A DNA stretch of 64,000 nt from DATGPD01 sp041398565 (lineage in GTDB: Bacteria > Planctomycetota > UBA1135 > UBA2386). Shown here in pieces: positions 9,365 to 19,192 of the stretch. The notes beneath the pieces were generated by a model. It searched no databases and was not told the DNA's origin. It saw only the letters and a list, made by a program, of their open reading frames with translations. The stretch lies in the NCBI GenBank assembly GCA_041398565.1, contig JAWKUN010000002.1, positions 1,736,001 to 1,800,000 of the forward strand. Direction: 5' to 3'. Positions within the stretch are counted from its first letter, which is position 1. Every line of letters starts with the position of its first letter. Both the position numbers and the translations under genes were made by a program.

Positions 9365-10627
9365 GTGATCGTTCTGCTCTGGTGGTGCCTCGCGCTGGCG
9401 GGCGTGTTGGCCGCCGCGCCAGCCGGCCTGACCGACGAGCGATCAGTCGATCGTGAGGCGGATCGGGGTGCGGCCCGTGTCGACATGGCCCGTCGCGGCC
9501 ATCCGCCTCCGACGGTGTACCTGGAGGTCGACATCCTGCCGGGAGCCGTGCAGGTCGACGTCGTCGGCGAACTGCAGGTGTGGAACGCCTGGCTGAAGCT
9601 CGACGTCTCCGGCGAGTACCTCCTCTCCGACGAGGACCTCGCGCGGATCAAGGCCGGCGCTGGCACGTTCTTCGACGAGCAGAACAGGTTCGCCTTCGAC
9701 GGCACCCGGCAGGCGGTCCGAGTCGCGGAGGTGATCCCGCCGACCGACTTCGTGCCCGGGCGCAACATCCCCAACGTGCGGGTGCGCCTGCGCCTGCCCT
9801 ACGACGACGAGCCGCGCACGCTGGGGATCTTGTGGCAGGAGTTCGAGGCGACCGACCTGTTCGAGCGCAAGGCCGTGCCGGTCATGGTGCGCTACCGCGG
9901 CGACGTCGAGCAGGGCGTGATGACGCCCGCCGAGCCCGAGTACCTCTGGCACACGCGCACGGTGTTGCGCCGGCCGCCGCAGGTCGACGCGGTGACGTCG
10001 GCGCCGGCGATCGGCTGGCGCGTGTCGCTGCCGGCCGTGTTGGTGCTGATGTGCGGGGCGGGGCTGGCCTTCGTTTCGGGTCGCCGTCGTTGGCCGGTCG
10101 GGGCGCGCGTGGTCTTGGGCGCCTGCGTGCTCGCGGCTGCCGCCGGGGCGTGGCCGTACGGGCGCGTGCGTGTGCCTGGCACGGGCATCGCCGTGCCGGA
10201 CACCGAGTCGGCGTTGTCGATCTTCCAGCGTCTGCACGCCAACGTGTACCGCGCGTTCGAGGCCGACACCGCCGAGCACATCTACGACCTCCTGGCGGTC
10301 AGCGTGGCGCCCAGCTTGCTCGACCGGACCTACGCCGACGTGTACGAGAGCCTGGTGCTGCGCGGGCAGGGTGGGGCGGTGTGCACGATCGAGAAGATCG
10401 AGATCCTCGAGCAAGAGATGCAGCCGTCACCGCCGCGGGTGGACGGCCGTCCCGCGTTCGCGGTCGTCTGTGCGTGGCGCGTACACGGTCTGGTCTCGCA
10501 CTGGGGGCACGAGCACCGGCGCTTGAACCAGTACCGCGCGCGCTACACCATCGCCCACGACGGACGTGCCTGGCGGATCGAGGCCGTCGACGTGACCGAG
10601 CAGAGCCGCGTCGACGACGGCGGGTAG
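9365..10627 (+). CDS. membrane protein with Tim44-like C-terminal domain
   Basis: The 420-residue product starts at GTG with a signal segment (IVLLWWCLALAGVLAA). A soluble region (about 45-205) with PGAVQVDVVGELQVWN is followed by two membrane segments (about 216-238 and 246-264). A C-terminal alpha/beta domain (about 275-415) carries LHANVYRAFEAD, LVLRGQGGAVCTIEKIEIL and CAWRVHGLVSHWGHEH, the style of NTF2/Tim44-like folds common in planctomycetes. The likely topology puts both soluble parts outside the cytoplasm. The function is unknown. It follows the secreted protein by 43 bases. Confidence 0.8.
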   Translation: MIVLLWWCLALAGVLAAAPAGLTDERSVDREADRGAARVDMARRGHPPPTVYLEVDILPGAVQVDVVGELQVWNAWLKLDVSGEYLLSDEDLARIKAGAGTFFDEQNRFAFDGTRQAVRVAEVIPPTDFVPGRNIPNVRVRLRLPYDDEPRTLGILWQEFEATDLFERKAVPVMVRYRGDVEQGVMTPAEPEYLWHTRTVLRRPPQVDAVTSAPAIGWRVSLPAVLVLMCGAGLAFVSGRRRWPVGARVVLGACVLAAAAGAWPYGRVRVPGTGIAVPDTESALSIFQRLHANVYRAFEADTAEHIYDLLAVSVAPSLLDRTYADVYESLVLRGQGGAVCTIEKIEILEQEMQPSPPRVDGRPAFAVVCAWRVHGLVSHWGHEHRRLNQYRARYTIAHDGRAWRIEAVDVTEQSRVDDGG

Positions 10628-10851
10628 GCGTCGAGGCGCGATCGTGGTCGGGAACTCCTGTACGAAGTGCGCACGCACGGTCCAGGCACCGTCATCGCGC
10701 CACCGGACGAATCCGCGCCTCGGCCCCATCCGCGCAAGGCGCGGGCCTTCCCGGCGTCGGATGGTGCCGGCGAAGGTGCCCGCGGGGGCGTTGTCCTCGC
10801 CCGTGCCCTGCGTTGTAATCCTCGCCTGACCGTATCGAAGAAGTGTCCCTC

Positions 10852-12468
10852 ATGCGAACTCACCGCCTCGTGTTGTTGTTTCTCCCGGTCGCTTGGGCCG
10901 GTGGCGCGGTCGGCGCTGCCGCCCAGGACTGTCTGCAGTTGACCGACGGCCGCTTTGTCTCCGGCCCGAAGATGACGCGCAAGGCCGACGGCGTCACCAT
11001 CCACCTCGACTCCGGCGACGTCGTCGTGCCGAAGTCGATGGTCAAGGTCGCGTCGGTCAGTGCTACCGACGCGGGCGCCGAGGAGGCCGACACGCCCGAG
11101 GCGATCAAGAACAAGGAGAAGGGACTCGTCGAGTTCGAGGGCAAGTGGATCCGCCCCGACGCTCGCGACGCGCTGCTCGCCAAGCGCAACGGCCTCATGC
11201 AGGGCCGCATCGCCGAGGCCATGGCGCACAGCGAGTGGCGGAACGCCTACCAGACCGAGAGCAAGTACTTCAAGTTCGAGTACACGATCGACCCCGAGAT
11301 CATGAAGTACTGGGCCGACCTCATGGACGGCTACGCCAGCAACTTCATGAGCTTCTGGCGCGTGCGGCAGTCGCCGACCTTCGGCAAGCTGCACGTGATG
11401 TTCCACCACAACCCGGAGAAGTTCTACGAGCTCACCGGGATGCCCGAGGGCGTCGGTGGCTTCTTCCGCTTCGTGCCGCCGCTCGAACTGCAGTTCTACT
11501 TCGACCGCCTCGACACCGACTGGACCATGAACGTCATGTTCCACGAGGCGAACCACTACTTGCTGTGGTTGGTGGACCCGCACTTTCGCTACCCGCCGTG
11601 GCTCAACGAGGGGCTGGCCGAGTATTACGGCGCGAGCGTCTGGAACGAGAAGAGCAAGAAGCTCGACGTCGGCGGCCTGCTCGAGGGCCGCGTAGCGCAG
11701 GTGCAGCAGGACATCATCGAGGACAAGTGGGTGACGCTGCAGGAGCTCACCACGCAGCCGCATCCGATCGGCGGCGAGTACTACGGCTGGGCCTGGACCT
11801 TCGTGCACTTCATGCTGAACTCGAAGTACAAGGAGGCCTTCCGCAAGTTCGTGATCGGCCTGCCGAAGGATGGCTCGCTGAAGACGACGCGTGAGAGCTT
11901 CGGCGAGTGGTCGATGGAGTTCGCACCCCCGGATCAGGTGCAGAACTCTCTCAAGCGCAACCTGCGCGTCAGCGACCTGACCGCCCTCGACAAGGAGTGG
12001 CACGGCTACATCAAGAACCTGAAGCCGTCGAGTGGCCGTGGCTACTTCACCTTCGGTCGCACCGCGCTCGGCAACGGCATGCCGATCAAGGCCAAGCGCA
12101 TGTTCGAGATCGCGTTGGAGAAGGGCTACGAGTCGCCTCAGGTGTTCTCGTACTACGCGCGCGCGCTCACTCGCGTGCCGGCCAAGAACCGCGAAGAGCA
12201 CGAGAAGAATCTCGAAGAGGCCAAGACGCAGTACGAGAAGGTGCTGGCGATGGACCCCATCAGCCCGCTGGACCGCGTCGAGTACGCGCGCCTGCTCAAC
12301 CAGCTGGCCAAGCTGCGACGCAAGGCCGATCCTGAGGTGACCAAGCAGATCGATCTGGCCAAGGCTCTGGGCCGGTGCGTCGAGGGCGGCATGTGGGACT
12401 ACGACGTGTTCCTCTCCACGTCCTTGCTGAAGCCGTACGAGGACGGCACCGCGGACGACGGCAAGTGA
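10852..12468 (+). CDS. secreted DUF1570/peptidase MA-like zinc metallopeptidase
   Basis: The 538-residue product has a signal peptide (LVLLFLPVAWAGGAVGAAAQ). The key motif is HEANH at residues 231-235, followed by NEGLAEYY (252-259), whose Glu-253 is placed as the third zinc ligand of gluzincins. Upstream, KFEYTID and LHVMFHHNPEKFYELTG match DUF1570/peptidase MA-like proteins. A short SGDVVVPKSMV segment near residue 54 may be a small beta domain, and the last 150 residues contain TPR-like helices (FEIALEKGYESP, YEKVLAMDPISPLDR). It probably cleaves proteins outside the cytoplasm; the substrate is unknown. A GTG nine bases upstream is a second possible start. Confidence 0.85.
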   Translation: MRTHRLVLLFLPVAWAGGAVGAAAQDCLQLTDGRFVSGPKMTRKADGVTIHLDSGDVVVPKSMVKVASVSATDAGAEEADTPEAIKNKEKGLVEFEGKWIRPDARDALLAKRNGLMQGRIAEAMAHSEWRNAYQTESKYFKFEYTIDPEIMKYWADLMDGYASNFMSFWRVRQSPTFGKLHVMFHHNPEKFYELTGMPEGVGGFFRFVPPLELQFYFDRLDTDWTMNVMFHEANHYLLWLVDPHFRYPPWLNEGLAEYYGASVWNEKSKKLDVGGLLEGRVAQVQQDIIEDKWVTLQELTTQPHPIGGEYYGWAWTFVHFMLNSKYKEAFRKFVIGLPKDGSLKTTRESFGEWSMEFAPPDQVQNSLKRNLRVSDLTALDKEWHGYIKNLKPSSGRGYFTFGRTALGNGMPIKAKRMFEIALEKGYESPQVFSYYARALTRVPAKNREEHEKNLEEAKTQYEKVLAMDPISPLDRVEYARLLNQLAKLRRKADPEVTKQIDLAKALGRCVEGGMWDYDVFLSTSLLKPYEDGTADDGK

Positions 12469-12559
12469 GAGCGCCCGCGGTCGCGTGATCCTCGGGTTCT
12501 CGTGATCCCGGTGTCCTGAGGGACTCGCGCGGCCGCACCGATCCGGGCGCCGGCCGGCG

Positions 12560-12997
12560 TCAGCGCACGATCACGAACTGCGCGAGCTCGCGGGCGCGCT
12601 GCGCGCGCCAACCGTCGAGCTGGGTTCCGGCGACCTGGATGCGCCCTTGCAGCTCCTCTTCGACCTCGCGTCGCTTGCGCGCCAGCGCGCCATCGCTGTC
12701 GAGCCCAGCCAGGATCGCCTGCTCCAACTCGCCGCGCACCTGCTCGAGCAGAAGGATGCGGGCGAACGTCGACGCCGCGTCGGTGGGGGCGGCTGTTCGC
12801 TTCCCGGTTTCCGATGTCGGGGCAGCGGGGGTCGGGTCAGCTTGGGTCGGGCCGGCTTGGGCTGCGGCACCCGCTGCCGGCGAGCCGTGCGAGTCGTACA
12901 GCACGTATTCCTTGCCGTAGGCATCGCGGAGGTCACCGCAGGCACCCGCCGTCACGGCCGTCAAGGGCAAGAGGAGAGCGAGGAGCGCTCGGTGCAT
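12560..12997 (-). CDS. putative lipoprotein with coiled coil, unknown function
   Basis: The 145-residue product starts at the ATG giving MHRALLALLLPLTAVTAGAC. The Cys at 20 could be lipidated, although the lipobox (AGAC) is not ideal. After a Pro/Ala/Thr linker (about 45-80), residues 85-145 are heptad-like (ILLLEQVRGELEQAI, LARKRREVEEELQGRI). It converges with the metallopeptidase gene. No family was recognised. Confidence 0.6.
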   Translation of the reverse strand: MHRALLALLLPLTAVTAGACGDLRDAYGKEYVLYDSHGSPAAGAAAQAGPTQADPTPAAPTSETGKRTAAPTDAASTFARILLLEQVRGELEQAILAGLDSDGALARKRREVEEELQGRIQVAGTQLDGWRAQRARELAQFVIVR

Positions 12998-13261
12998 CCC
13001 CGGATTGTAGGAGCCCACGTGGTGGGATTCATCCGCAGCGAGACCACGCCCTCCTTCCGGCCGCCACGGATCTCCACGAGTCGCTCCACCTGCGATGCGT
13101 TGCGATCGGTCGGCGGCAGCTCGACGAGTTGCTCGGCTGGCGCCGCGGCCTTCCATGACGCGGAAACGGAACCGTGACCGTGGGGAGCCGAGTTGGCGAG
13201 CAACCGAGTCCGCGAATCGCGCCGGCTCTCGCGTTTCGCCAGGGTCTTCGGGCAACGACGA

Positions 13262-16200
13262 TCAACGTGGCGACTCGACCCTAGGACGTGGGGCGCGCAC
13301 GCGGTGACGTCCGGCTTCGAGCCACACCTCGGTGCGACTCCCCGCGCGCGTGCCAGAGCACAGGGCTCCGTCGACCTCGACGCCTGGGCCGGGTCCGGGT
13401 ACGAGCATGCGCGCGCGTGTACCGGGCGGCACCAACAGGTCGTAGACGACGTGCCCTCCGTCGATCCGCCAGTGGCTCTCCACCACGCCGCGCACAGTCG
13501 TGTGTCGACAGCGCACCCAGGACACGCCGGTCACGGGCGCCGGCGCCAGGGTGAACTGGGCGTAGCCCGGGTGCTCTGGGTCGGCGCGGATCCCGGCGAG
13601 CCCGCGCACGAACCAGGCTCCCACCGAAACGAACGAGCTGTGCAGGCGCGAGTGCTCCCCGTCCCATTGCTCCCACAACGTGGTCGCGCCCTGGGCGAGC
13701 ATGTGGCCCCACCCCGGGTAGTCTGTCTGCGCGATCATCGCGAACGCCAGGTCGTCGCGGTCCTCGGTGCTGAGCTGTTCCAGCAGGTAGGCGGTGCCGT
13801 GGATGCCGGCGTCGATGTGGTGTCCCGTCGCGGCGATCGCCGCGGCCAGGCGGGCCACGGTGCCCGCCCGCGCCGGCGGCGGGCAGAGGCCCGCGCGCAG
13901 GACCATCGCCAGGTACGGTTGGGCTTCGGTCACCCAGCCCCGGCGGGCGTCGAAGAAGCGGTCGCGCACCGCCAGCCGCGCGTGCGCGGCACGCTCGCCA
14001 TAGGCCCTCGCTTCGTCGTCGTGTCCGAGCGCCTGCACCACGCGCGCCATGGTGGCCAGGGTGTCGATCCAGTAGCAGTTGTTGAAGAACAGGGTCCACT
14101 CGTCGGGGACGCGCGTGCCCGGTTCCTGGCCGTGCCCGGGAGGCACCCAGTCGCCTGCGAACGCCCACGTGGGGTCGCCGTAGGGCGTCAGCAGCCCGTC
14201 TTGCACGTGACCCTGCAAGAACTCGATCCAGCGCCGCATCGGGGTCACGTTGGCGCGCAGGACGTCGAGGTCGCCGGTCTCGACGAACAACGCCCAGGGC
14301 AGCATCACGACGATGCCGCTCCACGCCGGCCCACCGCCGCCCGACAGCGTCGGCGCCGTGGGCGGCAGGTCGCCGTCGGTGAGCTGCACGTCACGCCAGT
14401 CCTGCAGCCACTTGCGGTAGAAGGCCGTCGCCGAGCAGGCGGCGAGCATCGTCGCCATCGTCGCGTGCGCGTCACCGCCGTAGCCGAGCCGCTCACGGTG
14501 CGGGCAGTCGACCACGTAGCCCCCGAGTGCCAGGTTGCGCAGCGTCCAGATCGCAGTCTGCCACACCTGGTTCAGCAGGTCGTGGGAACAGGAGAACTCG
14601 GTCGACGCCGTCACGTCGCTCGTCACCGGCGAGAAGCGCACGTCTTCGGCACGCAGCGTGGTTGCGCCGGCCACCGTGAGCCAGCGGCCGGCCACGTAGT
14701 TGTGGCGGTGCTGGAACACGCCTCGGCCGTCTCGATCCAGCACCAACTCGCTGCGCTGACCGTAGGTGACGTCGTCGCCTTCGCGCTCCGACATCGACAG
14801 CTCGACGCACGCACCTGGCGCCCCGCGCAGGCGCAATGCGAGCAGCCCCGTGGCGCTGCGGCCGAAGTCGATGCGCTGGCTACCATCGCGGTCCAGTGCG
14901 ATCGAGCTCGGCGCAAGTGGGGGCTGCGCGCGGTTGCGCGCGCAGCCGTCGGCAGCGATCTCCAGCCGCAGATCGGCGGTCGCGGCCGGGAGCCATGCCG
15001 CTTCGTCCTCGGATGTCGCGTCGGGACTGCACCATGCCTGCTGCTCGCGCATCGCCTCGACGCGCTCACCACCGAAGTCGCGGAAGCGCCACGCGCCGAG
15101 CAGGGTGCGTGCGCCGGGCTGCCACTGCCATCCCGCTTCGGTCCCGAAGACGGTGTGCGTGCCATCGGCCGAGAACACGTCCAGGCGCACGCGTGCCCAA
15201 CACCGGCCGCCGTGGCCGTAGGGCGCGTACTGCGCCCAGCCACGCCCCAGCTCCAGGCCCAACGTGTTGCCACCGGCGCGCAGGTGGCCGGTGATGTCGT
15301 AGCTGGTGAAGCGAGCTCGCGTGCGTAGATCGCTCACGTGCGGGGCGAGCACGCCTTGGCCGGCAGGCACTCCGTTCACCCACACGGTGTGGTAGCCCAC
15401 CGAAGCGACGTGCAGGATCGCCTGCACCGGGACCGCGGTGAGTTCCAGGCGGCGGCGCAGGCGCGGGTCGGGTGCGCGCATCCGTGAGGCCATCGCGTCG
15501 CGCCATTCGTGTTGCGGCTCGACTACGCGAGACGCCCGCCAGGCGCGGTCGTCGAAGTCGACTTCCTGCCACCCATCGGCAGCGTCGGCAGCGGAGCGCC
15601 AGTCGTCTGCCTGCGGACCGAGCGTGCGGTCACCGTCGGGCCACCGCCCCACGAGCACGAGGGCGAGGCCGGCCGGGTTGGCACGTGGACCGTCGTTCTC
15701 GGCGGCGACAGCGAAGGCGTTGCGTCCGGGCTGGAGGTCGCCGAGCTCGACCGCCAGGGCGCGGTCCCAACGGCCGCCGCGTGCCACCGCGCGGCCGTTG
15801 AGCCACACCCTCGCCCGGTCGTCGGCGTGGACGTAGAGGGTGGCTGCCGGTGGTGGCGCGGTGACGTCGAAGCTGGCGCGGAAGTAGCGTGTACCCGGCG
15901 GCGGCCCTTGGCTGCGATGGGGATCCTGGTGGGGATCCTCGTCGTGCCAGACCCAGGTGGGCGCGAGTTCGTCCCTCGGAGGTGTTCCGAGCCACGGCCC
16001 AGGCCAGTCGCTGGCGTCGCGCGGTCCTTGCACGAACGACGCCGCGGTGCTCCAAGACGACCACTTGCCGTCACCGTCGCGCACGCGCACGCACCAGGAG
16101 ACGCGTTCCCCGACGGCTGCGACCAACCCCGCGCATACGACGTGCGGCGTCCAGGCCGCGGTGACGACCCCGCTGTCCAGCCCGGGGCCACGAAGCACGG

Positions 16201-16492
16201 CGGCGTCGCCGCCGGGGGCGTGGCCCAGGTCGGTGGGGGGCCCGGAAGGTAGCGCCGCGGCGCTACGGGCCGCCACCAGGCGGTAGGCCGTCTGTCTGCA
16301 CCGGGTGCCGCCGCCTCCATCGCTCGCTTGCAGGCGCCACGACAGGCGTGGCGCGCGCGCGTCGAGGCCGACCGGGTCGACCTGGTCTTCGGTGCGCAGG
16401 TCGACCGCCAGCAATCGGCTCGGCGCCGACCCCGGGCGGTCGAACTCGGTGGCGCAGGCAGCCAGCAGGACGAGGGCGGCGAGGCGCACCAT
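13262..16492 (-). CDS. GH78 family alpha-L-rhamnosidase-like lipoprotein
   Basis: The 1076-residue product begins with lipoprotein signal MVRLAALVLLAAC (Cys-13). Domain order fits Bac_rhamnosid proteins: a fibronectin-like N-domain (about 28-155), a carbohydrate-binding beta-sandwich with WLNGRAVARGG (200-280), a second sandwich with VWVNGVPAGQG (340-445), then the alpha/alpha barrel (about 625-960) and a C-terminal beta domain. DCPHRERLGYGGD at 662-674 matches the conserved GH78 acid motif, and LWEQWDG lies late in the barrel where the base is expected. GH78 enzymes release terminal alpha-L-rhamnose from polysaccharides or glycosides. Location is probably the outer envelope facing outward. 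No transporter or regulator is next to it, so it is not in an obvious utilisation locus. Confidence 0.88.
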   Translation of the reverse strand: MVRLAALVLLAACATEFDRPGSAPSRLLAVDLRTEDQVDPVGLDARAPRLSWRLQASDGGGGTRCRQTAYRLVAARSAAALPSGPPTDLGHAPGGDAAVLRGPGLDSGVVTAAWTPHVVCAGLVAAVGERVSWCVRVRDGDGKWSSWSTAASFVQGPRDASDWPGPWLGTPPRDELAPTWVWHDEDPHQDPHRSQGPPPGTRYFRASFDVTAPPPAATLYVHADDRARVWLNGRAVARGGRWDRALAVELGDLQPGRNAFAVAAENDGPRANPAGLALVLVGRWPDGDRTLGPQADDWRSAADAADGWQEVDFDDRAWRASRVVEPQHEWRDAMASRMRAPDPRLRRRLELTAVPVQAILHVASVGYHTVWVNGVPAGQGVLAPHVSDLRTRARFTSYDITGHLRAGGNTLGLELGRGWAQYAPYGHGGRCWARVRLDVFSADGTHTVFGTEAGWQWQPGARTLLGAWRFRDFGGERVEAMREQQAWCSPDATSEDEAAWLPAATADLRLEIAADGCARNRAQPPLAPSSIALDRDGSQRIDFGRSATGLLALRLRGAPGACVELSMSEREGDDVTYGQRSELVLDRDGRGVFQHRHNYVAGRWLTVAGATTLRAEDVRFSPVTSDVTASTEFSCSHDLLNQVWQTAIWTLRNLALGGYVVDCPHRERLGYGGDAHATMATMLAACSATAFYRKWLQDWRDVQLTDGDLPPTAPTLSGGGGPAWSGIVVMLPWALFVETGDLDVLRANVTPMRRWIEFLQGHVQDGLLTPYGDPTWAFAGDWVPPGHGQEPGTRVPDEWTLFFNNCYWIDTLATMARVVQALGHDDEARAYGERAAHARLAVRDRFFDARRGWVTEAQPYLAMVLRAGLCPPPARAGTVARLAAAIAATGHHIDAGIHGTAYLLEQLSTEDRDDLAFAMIAQTDYPGWGHMLAQGATTLWEQWDGEHSRLHSSFVSVGAWFVRGLAGIRADPEHPGYAQFTLAPAPVTGVSWVRCRHTTVRGVVESHWRIDGGHVVYDLLVPPGTRARMLVPGPGPGVEVDGALCSGTRAGSRTEVWLEAGRHRVRAPRPRVESPR

Positions 16493-16548
16493 GCCCGCAT
16501 GCTACGGCCGGACGGGTGCTGCGAGCGAACAGGTGAAGCGGACGGCGA

Positions 16549-18021
16549 TCAGGCGTCCCGGCGCGCGGTCAGCTCCCCGTTCTCCATCTCCAGCTCGATC
16601 GTGCCGAGGTCGACGCGCTCGGGCGTGGCGTTGCGCTGCTCCACCTGCGCCACCATGGGTTGCGCCGCGGCGCCGAGCGTGCGCAGCACTTCGAGGGCGA
16701 TCTGCCGGACTTGCAGCTCCGGATCGTGCTGCGCGAGCGCGAACACGCCGCGCGCTACGGCGTCGCCGCCGCGGCCGCGCAGGCCCTCGAGGGCGGTGCA
16801 GCGCACCGAGCGTTCCGGATCGCCGATGTGGCGCAGCAGGACCTCGGTCGCTGCCTCCGTCTCGAAGCCTCGCATGGCGTGCACGACGCTGAGACGCAGG
16901 TCGGGGTCGTCGGCGCGACGCATCAGCGTGGCGAAGGTCTCCGGCGACGGGAAGCGGGCCAGGATGTCGGCGGCCACCGAGCAGCTCCACCAGTCCTTGT
17001 CGCGCTGCCAGATCTGGGTGACGTGCGGCACGATCGATGGGTGGTTCCAGCGCGCGGCGAGCAGCATCGACGCCATGCGCAGGTCGGGATCGGCGTCGAG
17101 CATGAGGCGCCCGAGCGGTTGGGTCAGCTTCTCGGAGATGGAGACCAACGCATCGAGAGCGCGTTCGCGCAGCCACTGCGCCAATCCGCGGTTGAACTCG
17201 AGGAAGCGGCGCAGCACGCCGTCGGCGTCGGGCAGATCGGCGATCAGGCGGGCGGCGGTGGTGCGGGCTTCGGGATCCTCGTCGGCCAGCACCGTGAACA
17301 GCGGCTCCTCCATCTGCTGGGCGCAGGTCCGGGTGAGCTGGGCCAGTGCGTCGCCGATGACGCGCTGCACGTCCTTCTTCTCTTGCGGCAGGCGAGCGAA
17401 CAGCATCTCCACCAGGTCGGGCGACGGGCGCTCGCACAAGGCGACGAGCGCCTCGCCACGCACCGTCTCGTCGTCATCGTGCGCCAGGTCCTTGAGCAAC
17501 AGGTGCACCGTCGGATCGGTGGCGGACCGGCGCAGCTGGCGCACCGCCACGCGGCGCAGCTGTGGGCTGCTCTCCGGACGCAGCGCCGTCTTGAGCGGGC
17601 CGAGGAAGTCGGTGACCGAGGCGCTGTAGCCGATGATCTCGAGCACCACCGGCCGCAGGTCGCGCGTCGGCGTCGTGCCGGTGAAGGCGCGGCGCAGCGC
17701 GTCGACGACGGCTTGCCGGTCGAGCTTCCACAGCATCTGCGCCATTTCGCGCCGGCGCTGCAGCGGCGAGGCGCCGATCGCCTCGACCATGAGATCGCCG
17801 CAGTCGCGACCCGCCACCTGCGAGAGGTAGGCGAAGCCGGCGTCGCGGATCTTGGGGTTGTCGGCCGACAGCATGAACGCCAGCTTCTTGGGCGTGGCGT
17901 CGGGGTGCGTCGTCACCTGCACCAAGACCTCGTCGAAGAGGTCGAAGGAGATGGTGGCCGGGTTCTTCAGCTTGGCGACGAGGTCGTCGAAGCTCGTGTT
18001 CGGGCGGCGGAACAGCGCCAT
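16549..18021 (-). CDS. cytoplasmic HEAT-repeat protein of the pilT operon
   Basis: The 490-residue product has no signal or membrane segment. Helical repeats of about 30-38 residues fill the chain from residue 45 to 465 (for example VRGEALVALCERP, ARTTAARLIADLPD, VRCTALEGLRGRGG, VRQIALEVLRTLGA). Its start lies one base past the stop of the upstream PilT-like gene, so it is surely co-transcribed and probably translationally coupled. HEAT solenoids are scaffolds. The position suggests a partner or adaptor of the twitching-motility ATPases. I know of no standard type IV pilus component of this form. Confidence 0.88.
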   Translation of the reverse strand: MALFRRPNTSFDDLVAKLKNPATISFDLFDEVLVQVTTHPDATPKKLAFMLSADNPKIRDAGFAYLSQVAGRDCGDLMVEAIGASPLQRRREMAQMLWKLDRQAVVDALRRAFTGTTPTRDLRPVVLEIIGYSASVTDFLGPLKTALRPESSPQLRRVAVRQLRRSATDPTVHLLLKDLAHDDDETVRGEALVALCERPSPDLVEMLFARLPQEKKDVQRVIGDALAQLTRTCAQQMEEPLFTVLADEDPEARTTAARLIADLPDADGVLRRFLEFNRGLAQWLRERALDALVSISEKLTQPLGRLMLDADPDLRMASMLLAARWNHPSIVPHVTQIWQRDKDWWSCSVAADILARFPSPETFATLMRRADDPDLRLSVVHAMRGFETEAATEVLLRHIGDPERSVRCTALEGLRGRGGDAVARGVFALAQHDPELQVRQIALEVLRTLGAAAQPMVAQVEQRNATPERVDLGTIELEMENGELTARRDA

Positions 18022-18022
18022 G

Positions 18023-19192
18023 TCACTTCCTCCGGATCGGGCGGTCCATCTGCAGGTCTCCGAGGTCGGAGGTGCTCTCGCCTCGCTTGTTCTTCAACTG
18101 GTCGACGGCACGCCGAACGACGGACTTGTCGGTGCAGTAGGTGAAGGCGGTCTCCTCCGAGATCGCGCCCTCGGCCAGCAGCCGGGTGATGTGCTGGTCG
18201 AAGGTCTGCCAGCCGACGCGGGCGCCGTCGCCGATGAGGTCGTAGAAGGTGCGGTCGGGCTTCTCGCCGAGCTTGATCATCTCACGCACCGGCAGGTTGT
18301 TGCCCATCACCTCGAGCGCGGCGACGCGTCCGCCCGACTCGCGTGGTAGCAGGCGTTGCGACACCACCATGCGCAGCGTGTCGGCGAGGCGCCCGCGGAT
18401 GACCCGCTGCTCGTCGGCCTCGAACATGCCGACGATGCGGTTGACGGTCTGGCCGGCGTCGATCGTGTGCATCGTGCTGAGCACCAGGTGGCCGGTTTCG
18501 GCGGCCTTCAGGGCGATCTCCACCGTGTCGCGGTCACGGATTTCGCCGACGAGGATCACCTTGGGCGCTTGCCGCAGGGCAGCGCGCAGGCCGGCCGCGA
18601 AGCTGGTGAAGTCGCTGCCCAGCTCGCGCTGGTTGACCGTGGCGGTCTTGTGCGGGTGCCGGAACTCGATCGGGTCCTCGAGCGTGAGCACGTGCACGGC
18701 CTTGGTGCGGTTGATGCGGTCGATCACCGCTGCCAGCGTCGTCGACTTGCCCGAGCCGGTGGCGCCGGTGACCAGCACCAGCCCGTTGGCGAGGCCGGCG
18801 ATCTCGTCGAGGATCGGTGGCAGCTTGAGCGACTCGAGGGTGGGCACTTCGCTCGGCAGCACCCGCAGCACGACGCCGAAGTGACCGCACGTCTTGAACA
18901 CGTTGACGCGGAAGCGCGGGCCGCCGGCGAGTGCGTAGGCGCAGTCGCACGACCCGTTGGCGTGGAGGTCGTCCCACAGCCGCTTCTCTTCGCCCAGCAG
19001 GGTCGTCACCAGGCGCGTGGTGTCCTCGCCGGTGAGCGGCGCGCGGCCCGGCACCGCGACCAAGCGGCCGTCGGCCTCCATCTGCGGCGCGCGACCGACC
19101 GTCAGGTTGATGTCGGAGACGCGGCCGCGTGCCGACAGCACCTCTCGCAGTAGGCTCTGGACGACATCGGGCTCGGCGGCGGCGACGGTCAT
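18023..19192 (-). CDS. PilT/PilU-type pilus retraction ATPase (second copy)
   Basis: The 389-residue product is a full-length type IV pilus retraction ATPase. It has the N-terminal PAS-like part (SDINLTVGRAPQM), Walker A GATGSGKST (about 141-149), an Asp box around LTLEDPIEFRH, Walker B VILVGEIRD, and the His box with STMHT. Such hexamers power pilin disassembly and twitching motility from the cytoplasmic face. The start codon overlaps the stop of the first pilT copy by 4 bases (ATGA), which fixes the ATG over a longer frame. It diverges clearly from its neighbour, as PilU does from PilT, but which copy is which cannot be told here. Confidence 0.93.
   Translation of the reverse strand: MTVAAAEPDVVQSLLREVLSARGRVSDINLTVGRAPQMEADGRLVAVPGRAPLTGEDTTRLVTTLLGEEKRLWDDLHANGSCDCAYALAGGPRFRVNVFKTCGHFGVVLRVLPSEVPTLESLKLPPILDEIAGLANGLVLVTGATGSGKSTTLAAVIDRINRTKAVHVLTLEDPIEFRHPHKTATVNQRELGSDFTSFAAGLRAALRQAPKVILVGEIRDRDTVEIALKAAETGHLVLSTMHTIDAGQTVNRIVGMFEADEQRVIRGRLADTLRMVVSQRLLPRESGGRVAALEVMGNNLPVREMIKLGEKPDRTFYDLIGDGARVGWQTFDQHITRLLAEGAISEETAFTYCTDKSVVRRAVDQLKNKRGESTSDLGDLQMDRPIRRK

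Noticed and set aside
6289..9774. 1161-residue minus-strand frame
   Set aside because: It lies opposite three well-supported plus-strand genes, with no recognisable domain and biased composition.
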